Under the pieces are notes generated by a model, which was not told where the DNA came from, did no database searches, and worked only from the letters and a program-made list of their open reading frames with translations. The position numbers and the translations under genes are program-made. A stretch of DNA of 64,000 bases, taken from contig OX638369.1 of assembly GCA_951812925.1 (NCBI GenBank), positions 16,583,329 through 16,647,328 of the forward strand, given 5' to 3'. Each line of letters begins with the position of its first letter. Within the stretch, counting starts at the first letter, position 1. Origin of the DNA: Calliopum simillimum. Its lineage: Eukaryota; Arthropoda; Insecta; Diptera; Lauxaniidae. Below are positions 56,229 through 64,000 of the stretch, piece by piece.

Positions 56229-57010
56229 TTCTCAAAAACTGCAACAGGAAAAAATTAATAGAAAAAAAGTTTTCAAAAAAGGCAGTAGGGACTTTGTATT
56301 TCGATTAAGCATACTTTGCCACATATTGTATTGGAAAATAATGAAAATCAGAAAATGCATTTTATTTTTTTTAATGTCAAAGTTTTCAAAATTTCTCGAT
56401 TTTGGCTTTTTGAGCTAAAATTTTCGAAAAATCACCATAATTCACGTCTTATATATAAAAACTCAAACAAATATTTTTTAAAAGCTAAATGCTTGTACTT
56501 TTTGCCAAAATGCTATTTTGACATATCTTGATGCAAACGAATTAAAAATAGCGTTCCAAAAAAGTCAATTGAGGAGTGGCCGTACCAAAGGGACTAAGTA
56601 CCATTTCGACGCAAAAGTAATGTCATAATTTATGTGTGCTTTATAGTCGATTATTTGACTGTTATAATTTTATCAACATAATGGTATAAATTTCACACTA
56701 TCAGGTAAATTTTTAGTGAAAACAAAAAAACAATTTTATAAACTTTTAACGAAATGTCACCCGTTTCATACAATGACACTACTTTTGCCTCGAAATGGTA
56801 CTTAGGCCCTTTGGTACGGCCACTCCTCAATTTATTTTGTCCCGTCAAAAACTACAATATGAAAAAGTTCATAAAAAAGAAGTTCACAAAAAAGGCAGCA
56901 GGGACTTTGCAGAAAATGTATTTTTTTTATTTTTTTTACTGTCAAAGTTTGCAATTTTTCCATTTTTACCATTTTTTTTTTCTAATATTTGAAAAATCAT
57001 TTTAATTCAC
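56229..57010 (+). repeat. Direct repeat pair interrupted by a MITE
   Basis: CAAAAACTGCAACAGG..AAAAAAGGCAGTAGGGACTTTG at 56229-56448 is matched by CAAAAACTACAATATG..AAAAAAGGCAGCAGGGACTTTG at 56838-57010, in the same orientation. The inverted-repeat element 56569-56833 lies between them. Confidence 0.65.
56569..56833. mobile_element. MITE with ~55-bp inverted ends
   Basis: TTGAGGAGTGGCCGTACCAA at the left faces TTGGTACGGCCACTCCTCAA at the right; the match continues through TAAGTACCATTTCG. Non-coding interior. No unambiguous target duplication. A related interior occurs near 54820. Confidence 0.8.
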
Positions 57011-58761
57011 ATAAAATTTGCAGAAAAAAAAATGGGTTATTTTTAACAAAGTAGAAACAAAATTCTTTCTAACGATGTGCTACATAAGTGCATCTGGCTT
57101 AAAACAAATTAACTAGAGCATTTATCCAGTACTTTCTAATATAAAAACTTCCATAGAGCAATTTTGCTATTTAAAGTCCAACTTTGAGCCCGCTGTGTAA
57201 CTAAAGCAAAAGAAAATTTTAAAATTTTATAGTTTTTTTTTTTCCATCCCTAAGTATTATCTGACGATTGGCGTAAAATTTTTTTAAATCCATAGCACTT
57301 TCAAATTTTACCTATTTATGGCCACAATCTCCCATTGTGCGACGGTTTGTATGCGCAAATTTTAAAAGAGCCGTCCAAATGAAACATCTAACAGGCATAT
57401 TTTTAACACCAAAATTTGTTCACGATGGCAACACAATCCGCACTACTAACAGTTGGCAGCAGCAGCGCATCCAATTGAAAGATAAAAAAAAAAAAACAAA
57501 AAGAATTCCGATCTACTACGTACACCACAGATCGCTCAAGGGAGATTAACAAAGTGGTCAACCTGTCAGGTGCTGATGCTGGTGGTGGTGTTGTTTGGGT
57601 GTGCAACAATTAAGCCCAAAAGGGGTTGGACTGGCGGACAGTCGGTTGATCGGGTGGATCGATCGTTTGGTCAGCCAGCCGGTCGATTTGTGTAAGTGGT
57701 AGCAGTTAAAGAGATGAGGCAACATTTTTATTAATTTTTTTTTAATTAATTTACATTCGATGTATTCAATTCAATTGCTGTTAAGTTCATTTTCTACAGC
57801 TTCTTCTTCTTATCTGGGTGCTTCTAGCCAGCTGCCGTTTATTCAGCGCTTTGTTGTTATTATTATCGTTTTTTTTTTTGTCGTCAGGGCACTCCCAGTT
57901 AATAATTTTTGCTGTCAATCAATGCATCGGAATTATTATGGGATTTAAGAGGCGAAAAAAAAAAAGTTTAAAAAAAATTGTGTACACAGAAAAAGCATTA
58001 ATAGCAACAACAATAACAACAGCTTCAGTTATGAAGAAACCCTGCGTTACAATAAAAACAACAATAACAGCAGCAGAATTGACACTAACAACAATGACAA
58101 TTATTGAGAAATGTTATAGTTTTTATAAGTATTAATAATGTCATTGTGTAAAGTCTTTTAGAAAAAAAAAATTTTAAAAAAATCAAAATCATAACACTGG
58201 GTAACATTGCATGTATCGAAACTGAAGACAATATTAGTCTGGAATTTTTCGAAAATAATCGTCAAAAGAAGAAAGCAAGTGAGAAAATTAAAAGTTTTCA
58301 AAAAAAAATTAGAAAAATTTTCGAATAAACATTGTCAATACTATCAAGAAAAAAGTGAACATACACTTTCAAAATTTGTTCTACTCTTTTCTACTAAGTA
58401 ATTGCATCGTTTAGTACTACTTTTCATCTTCAAAACGATCGTCTGTGAATTTTTCATGCAAAGTTATGAACATTTTAATATGACTACACAGAAATATTGA
58501 GAAATGTCGAGAATACTGTTCTGAAAATTCGTTGTAGATGCTTAAGCTAAGAACTCTAAAGCGAAGGGCGAAATCAACAAAACAAAGATTTTGAAAGGTA
58601 TTTCAATTAGCTATCTCGTACAATAATTTATGCAATTTTAGAAAAATTTTAAAAACTCAAACCACCTTATTTCCTCCCTAAACTATTGCCGATAACCTTA
58701 CTTACAATTTCGCTAAAAGAATTTCTGCGATTGCATACCAGGGAATCTTAAATTTAAAAAA
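57011..58761. other. Probably single-copy DNA, GC-richer at 57330-57720
   Basis: 57330-57720 has balanced composition with GGTGGTGGTG, GTCGGTTGATCGGGTGG and a CAG run, unlike the surrounding repeats. CAA repeats at 58000-58090 give a Thr-rich frame. Frames of 60-105 codons are not recognisable. It may hold host regulatory or exon DNA. Confidence 0.35.
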
Positions 58762-58930
58762 AACTAGTAAGGGTGTTACCTTTGGCCTGGCCAAACATTA
58801 AATACCCTACACAGCAGTATTTTGAAAATTTTGCTAATGTAGGAGGTGCCACGCCTTCCAAATTCACCCAGTTTTTTCTCAGAGTTTGCATTTATAGTTC
58901 TAAGTATTTAAGTGAAATTTGGTTGGATTA

Positions 58931-59976
58931 CACTGGTCGACAAATTTCAAAAAAAATTTCGACTGGAGAAAAGGATGATGTTTCATAAGTAATTTGGGTG
59001 CGCTGAATTCGAATCTGCAATCGGTTTTTCTCTATCAGGTCAGGTTTTGGAGATAATCGAACTTTTAAATTTTTGAGGTTATAGCTCCATCTTTTCGAAC
59101 ATATTTTGAGAAACCCAATTTCGATCGAATATGTTTTTACACTATTATAGGGAAAAATTCTTAAAATTTCAACAAGTGTACCACTATCTAAGATCCGATT
59201 CAAATTGGCTGAGTTATAGCAATGAAAAGTTAATTTTTATAGTAGTTTTTTACACTTTTTCGTGTTTAAGCCAAATTTAACACGGCTTTAGAAATATATA
59301 TTTTTTATATTTCAGTTCAATAGTGTGTTTAATTGCAAATATTTGAAGTTAAATCTAGAAAAATCGGATCATTTTTTAAAAAGTAATTAAGGTTTTAGTG
59401 AAATAAGACCATTTCGATTTTGATAGAAAAAATGAATTTTTTCAACAAAAATTTAAAAATCATTTGTGTTTTCTATGAAAATCGAAATGGTCTTATTTCA
59501 CTAAAACTTTGATAACTTTTAAAAAAATGATCCGATTTTACTAAAATTGAATTCCAAATATTTGCAATTAAATACACTATTGAACTAAAATATAAAAAAT
59601 ATATATTTCTATAAGATACTGGCAAAAAAAACCGTGTTAAATTTGGCTTAAACACGTAAAAGTGTAAAAAACTACTATAAAAATGAACTTTTCGTTGCTA
59701 TAACTCAGCCAATTTGAATCGGATCTTAGATAGTGGTACACTTGTTGAAATTTTAAGAATTTCTCTCTATAATAGTGTAAAAACATATTCGATCGAAATT
59801 GGGTTTCTCAAAATATGTTCGAAAAAATGGAGCTATAACCTCAAAAATCGAAAAGGTCGATTATCTCCAAAACCTGACCTGATAGAGAAAAACCGATTGC
59901 AGATTCGAATTCAGCGCACAAAATAACTTTAGAAACACTATTTGGTTGCTCCAGTCGAAAATCGTGTAGACCAGTG
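58931..59976 (+). mobile_element. TTA-flanked foldback element with CACTGG ends, copy 2
   Basis: CACTGGTCGACAAATTTC and ATCGTGTAGACCAGTG are the ends, with TTA at 58928-58930 and 59977-59979. The mini-me copy at 1.9 kb supplies the empty site (GGATTATCTCAAAA). The arms (~58931-59440 and ~59470-59976) are inverted copies almost throughout, with a small loop around 59440-59470. No coding capacity. Frames of 60-91 codons on both strands mirror each other because the arms are palindromic. Confidence 0.9.
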
Positions 59977-60299
59977 TTATCTGAAAAAATATTTTCAGAA
60001 TAGCGCTTTGAAGCTTTTGCTTACATGGGAGGAGCCACGCCCTCTTGTCCGAATTCGACCAGCTTTTTCTCAGAGCTTGCGCTGACAATTCGTAGTATTT
60101 ATGTGTATTTTGGTTGCATTGTTGTGAAATATACTCCAAAATTTGCATTTTGAAGATATTTTTGTATGGGCGGTAGGCGTGTCCGTTGACCGATTTCGCT
60201 CATTTTCAATCCCCCGAGCTAACTTTGACGACGGAGGCTGTGTACCAAATTTCATTGAATTATCTTGCTTAGTTTTCCCAAAAAATGTATTTCCACACA

Positions 60300-60325
60300 C
60301 AGCCGTTACCCAGCCAGCCAGCCAC

Positions 60326-60357
<32 letters not shown>

Positions 60358-60420
60358 ACAGACGGACATGGCTATATCGACTCAGGAGGTGACGCTGATC
60401 AAGAATATATATACTTTTCC
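60300..60420 (+). repeat. CCAG and TA microsatellites of mini-me copy 2
   Basis: About ten near-perfect CCAG units precede GACAGACGGACATGG, and an ATATATATAC run follows the core. The same pair of microsatellite positions exists in copy 1 in shorter form. Confidence 0.8.
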
Positions 60421-60626
60421 ATATCTGCCACGCCTCCTTCTCTGCGCTACAAACGGAAGGACAAAGTGAATATACCCTGGGTGTAGGGTATAAAAAGTTT
60501 GAACTATTGATGTATCCGTAAAGTAATATTTACAAATAAAATAAAGCTGTATTTACCCTAAATTAATAACATTTTTCCACTCATATACTTCCGCCATTTT
60601 TACTTTATAATTCTAGTAAAAATATC

Positions 60627-60800
60627 TATGTTTGGACAAACATTTGCTTAATGCATATACAAATTTTATACCTCTTCATCATAAAACTCAGTGGTGTAGA
60701 GATCTAACAAGTTTGTAATTGTAAGTAAAAATAATATGTTTCTATCCATCACAAGGATGGACACTGGTTCGAATCCTACTGCGGGTAGATAGATTTTTTT
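60627..60800 (+). repeat. tRNA-like element, copy 2
   Basis: TTTGGACAAACATTTGCTTA is followed by an A-box-like GTGGTGTAGAGATC (60691), a TTGTAATTGTAAGTAAAAAT insertion, a perfect B-box GGTTCGAATCC (60766-60776) and T-run at 60793. The A-to-B distance (~74 bp) is about 30 bp longer than in a tRNA without intron. The same layout lies at 31.6 kb and, inverted, at 63.5 kb. Probably a SINE-like or tRNA-containing repeat, not a functional tRNA. Confidence 0.6.
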
Positions 60801-61985
60801 AACCTTATATTCAGGTAAATATCACTTAAATTTATTCAAACAAATTACTATACGTAATCTTATTCGAAAATTCTGAATTTGCTTTTATTATTTTAATTAG
60901 AAATTCTAGTAAAATTTAGTACGAAACATATTTTTTCTCCGTGAAGCTTATAAAGTGCTCGTATACTTATATCATTGTGTTGTAAGATTATAATTGAAAA
61001 ATAAAAAGTTTTACACACTAAATTTCATAACAATTTGCTTGTAGATATTTTAAACATAAAATTCAAACTTTGTGCATTAGTGTGGTTATTAAATATCAAG
61101 CAAAACGAATATAATTTAAAATGTAAATTTGTTTTATTTTTAGCATCATTTGTATGTATTTTTTATTATGATTTGTTTCTGTAAGTGATCGTGTGCTAAT
61201 TATTTCACACTTTTTTAATGTGTAGATATTTTGATTTTTTATTGCTGTCAATTTGTGTATGTGTGGTGTGTATGTGTGGCATTCGCTAAATAATTATTTT
61301 GCACATTAATTGACAAACGTTTTCAATTGTTGAGATATTAATTTGTTTAAATCGCATTTTTTCTAAGTTATATCACTCTATTTGCGCTTTATCAATACCG
61401 TTTGAATGAAGATTACAAAGTTTTTTTGGAAACTTTATTTTGATTTTTTCGAAATCTCTTCTCTTGAGGCTTATTTCAGCTGAAATTGCCAGTGCTATAT
61501 CTTTTATATGCCACAGCGCGAGCTCATCTCAAAAATGCTGTTGTTGAGAGAATTTTTGAAGAGTTTTCGAAAAATTTTTATTTTTTTTTTTTTGAAAAGT
61601 AGCACAGCTCTGCGAATTTACAACTTTTTTTTCATTCTCAGTTTGAGACTCATTGAGACTTCCTATTTGCGAATATCAATTTTTTTTTTTTAAAAAAACG
61701 TCAGGATTCTAAGTTATCTTTGCTGCAAAGTGCAGAAACGCTGTTTTGGGGCTTAAGGGACACTTACAAGATACAGTGTAACTATTTTTTTGGCAAAGGC
61801 ATAGGATTTCGACTTACACTTAGATGAAATTTTGTCCATTGTGGGCAACTTAAAGCAAAGTTTGGAATAGTCTGCTCAGCTACTCCTCTCAAGGGCACGC
61901 CTCACTTACACTGAAGCAATTGTCACCTTTGGTGAGAATCAACATTTCGGCCTTACTGCACCACAATCAAACGTTAACTAAACTG
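60801..61985. other. AT-rich DNA, no feature seen
   Basis: No gene or repeat recognised over about 1.2 kb. Confidence 0.4.
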
Positions 61986-62940
61986 AAATAAACTTTTTTA
62001 AAACTTTTTCAAAGTTAAATAGACTTAAAACTTTTAAATCATTTAGATAAAAGTTTGAAAAAACTTTAAACTTCTTGAAATAAAAGTTTCAGAAAAAGTC
62101 AGAAAAAACTTTTATAAAAAACTTCTATTTTTGAAAGTTTTTTTAAAAAAGTTTTTAAATACTTTTATCCTCAAAATGTAAACTTTAAAATTTTTTGTTT
62201 GTTTAAGAAAGCATTATGAAAAATAAAAAATACCTCGAAAAAAGACCCGTTGACTGAAGTATAAGATTTTTTAAAAAATGTTATTGCACCAATCGATGAG
62301 GAAAGGTCGAAAATATATTTTGGGCTTGACCACAAAAGTCCCCGATTCCTCTATGTGACCATTCGGGGCCTACTTGTGAAAAAAAATGTAATGCAATGGG
62401 GAAAGGAAAATAGATTTTGGGCATGCCCGGATATGTCTCCGACCCCTGTGTGTAACCGTCTGGGCTCATTTTTGAAAAAAAATTTTGTTGCACCAATCGA
62501 TGCGGAAAGATCGAAAATATATTTTAGACATGACCAGAAGAATCCCCAACCCCTCTAAGTGACCGTTTTGATTCCATTTTTGTAAAAAAAATTATTGCAC
62601 CAAGGAAAGATCGAAAATAGATTTTGGACATGACCAGAGGTGTCTCCAACCCCTCTAAAAATAAAAGTTTATAAAAACTTTTTTTAAAAAACTTTTATGC
62701 AAAAACTTTTATTTAATGTTGTAATGACCTTATTTATTTAATACTTAGGACTTCCAAAGGAAGTCGAAATATTGGAAATTATTAAATTTCTTAAAAAAAT
62801 TACGTATGTGTAATAAGAATTTAAAAAATCTTTTCAAGTAAAAGTTGTTAAAAACTTTTTATTATCGAATTTTTTATAGACTTTTATACATAAAAAGCTT
62901 TCATTCGTAAAACTTTTTGAATAAAAGTATAATAGTTCCA
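61986..62940. repeat. AAACTTTT-rich flanks around a 103-bp array
   Basis: AAAAGTTT and AAACTTTT motifs in both orientations crowd 61990-62180 and 62660-62940. Between them, four units of about 103 bp start near 62283, 62389, 62488 and 62593, each with TTGCACCAATCGATG-type text, AAAGATCGAAAATAGATTTTGG and CCCCTCTAAGTGACCG. The flanks can pair with each other at many short offsets. Confidence 0.75.
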
Positions 62941-63419
62941 AGGTCTGCCAAAAACATGCTTGAGTTTTCTTGACGGTACAAACCCTATGAAGAATATACT
63001 TTTTATCGTCCTTAACTTTTTTTTAAATTGCGGTGCATTAGTGCAATGATGTCTATGCTCTCGGGCACTTAAACTTTTGTGCTTAAAAGCTTTCATTACA
63101 CATATTCATTCACAGATAAGCGTTCAACTGTGTCAGTAGCTGTGCAGATCTGCGTCACTTGCTTGGAGCTTATGCAAAATATCAAAGCTTTCAATCAGCT
63201 TTTATAAGCCCAAGGGGTTCAAAAACCCTTCTGAAGTGCATCTTTTTCACCAATAAGCGCTTCCGCTCCGTGAGAACTATTTTATCTTTTTCACATTGCA
63301 TGTCATAGGATGTAAGCGCGCTTAAGCTTCCCGCAGCTTTACTTCAAAAGGCCTTTTGAAGTGCTTATTTGTAATGCTGCGGTAAGCGTTTTTTCAAAAA
63401 ATTTTAAAAAAAAGAAAAA
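62941..63419. other. Unassigned DNA rich in AAGCGCTT-type motifs
   Basis: AAGCGC/GCGCTT and AAAGCTT motifs recur (63180-63400), and AAGCGCTTTTAAAGTGC occurs again near 63846. No gene recognised. Confidence 0.4.
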
Positions 63420-63424
63420 AACTG

Positions 63425-63570
63425 TCAGCAGCAGGATTTCAATCCACGATAGGTAGAAACATATTATTTTTACTTACATTTACCAATTCGTTAGACCGCT
63501 ACACCAATGCCCGTTGGTATGAAAATTTATTAAATTTGTACATTAAGCAAATGTTGTCCAAACAGAATTT
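63425..63570 (-). repeat. tRNA-like element, copy 3 (inverted)
   Basis: On the minus strand: TTTGGACAACATTTGCTTAA, then A-box-like TTGGTGTAGCGGTC, AAATGTAAGTAAAAATAATA, then a decayed B-box GATTGAAATCC. Same order as copy 2. A second B-box-like GGGTTCGAACCC lies at about 63769-63780 with a T-run on its minus-strand 3' side, perhaps a further fragment. Confidence 0.6.
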
Positions 63571-64000
63571 GACATTCAAATGCTTCTACAGCCTTACAAA
63601 GAATAACTGTGTAATCAGTTTCAATTCAATTAAACAAAAGTAAATGCATAAACAAGAGAAAGGAACATGGAAAAGTGAAATAAAAAAGGTTGAATAAAAA
63701 ATATTTAAATAAAAAAAAAAATAAAGCAAAAAAATAAAAAAAAGTAAAAAAAAAAAATCACCTGGGCTGGGTTCGAACCCATGTTGTTCTTATTGCAGCC
63801 TTACGAAAAATCATTGTGTAAGTGACACTAAATTTCTATGAGCACAAGCGCTTTTAAAGTGCTTTAAGTGGTGCACTTGATGTGAATGACTACTGGAGCA
63901 AAACAAGATGTCTCCTCGAGGCATAAATATTAATACGTTTATTATACTTTAAGATCGGACTTTGAATGCCAAGGATATGACAAAAAATGTTCCCCTACGT
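63571..64000. other. AT-rich edge with a duplicated phrase and a B-box-like site
   Basis: CAGCCTTACAAAGAATAACTG (63591) is echoed as CAGCCTTACGAAAAATCATTG (63797). An A-rich tract fills 63690-63760. Nothing else recognised before the window ends. Confidence 0.4.

Larger units (their letters stand above)
58762..60494 (+). mobile_element. mini-me-like element, copy 2, split by a foldback insertion
   Basis: Same order as 1896-2632: AAGGGTGTTACC start, GGGAGGTGCCACGCC box, then after the insertion another box near 60030, the GGGCGGTAGGCGTGTCC box, a longer (CCAG)n run at ~60310-60357, GGACATGGCTATATCG core, an ATATATATAC run and a GGGTGTAGGGT end. The CCAG run is longer than in copy 1, and the TA run is present here but lost in copy 1. 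Confidence 0.75.

Overview
The window looks like non-coding euchromatin from a higher (brachyceran) fly. It is strongly AT-rich, full of CAA/GTT microsatellites and long A or T runs, and packed with dipteran repeat types. Two copies match the layout I remember for the dipteran mini-me element (an RGAC-type microsatellite, a conserved core, then a TA run). There are also mariner, Tc1 and other IS630-type transposase remnants and several non-LTR retrotransposon pieces. Species and family cannot be fixed from sequence alone. I find no intact host protein-coding gene. Nothing resembles a prokaryotic operon, CRISPR array or defence island.

Layout, 1-22 kb: a partial AT-rich repeat ('family A') at the edge; a tRNA-like sequence (~0.85 kb); a small hairpin; mini-me copy 1 (1.9-2.6); a 96-bp tandem array (4.5-5.1); a Tc1 remnant (6.6-6.9); a pogo-like MITE (7.1-7.4); a 1-kb foldback element (9.9-11.0); a GC-box array (11.1-11.6); two nested hairpins (12.0-13.4); further MITEs (15.9-16.6); and family A in inverted orientation at 16.7-18.1 and 19.8-21.1, flanking a more GC-rich single-copy island.

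22-40 kb: a 1.66-kb element with GGGTGGCTC ends; a GCATGC-rich array (24.8-27.2); an AACGCCC cluster (28.9-29.6); a deleted mariner with long inverted repeats (30.1-30.9); a tRNA-like element (31.4-31.9); a TTA-flanked foldback (34.1-35.1); RNase H, RTE and mariner fragments (36.0-38.2); and family A again, carrying an insertion (38.2-40.1).

40-64 kb: two CpG-richer blocks (40.9-41.7 and 44.5-45.7) that could be promoter/5'-exon DNA of a host gene; a 103-bp array (41.9-42.8); a 5'-truncated Jockey/CR1-type reverse transcriptase pseudogene (45.7-48.3); a terminal-inverted-repeat element filled with a 26-bp minisatellite (48.3-50.0); more tandem repeats; an IS630/Tc1-mariner-type pseudogene (51.8-52.6); a foldback copy split by an RTE insertion with a 14-bp target duplication (53.6-54.8); mini-me copy 2 split by a foldback insertion (58.8-60.5); and tRNA-like elements to the end.

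The parts do not form one system. The recurring theme is palindromy: at least eight unrelated or partly related inverted-repeat elements, some with arms of 400-500 bp or more, several nested in one another with readable insertion order. The most interesting items are the 26-bp minisatellite whose consensus is open in all six frames, the TTA-flanked foldback family, the tRNA-like family with a GTAAGT-bearing insertion, and a GC-hairpin module shared by several otherwise different repeats.
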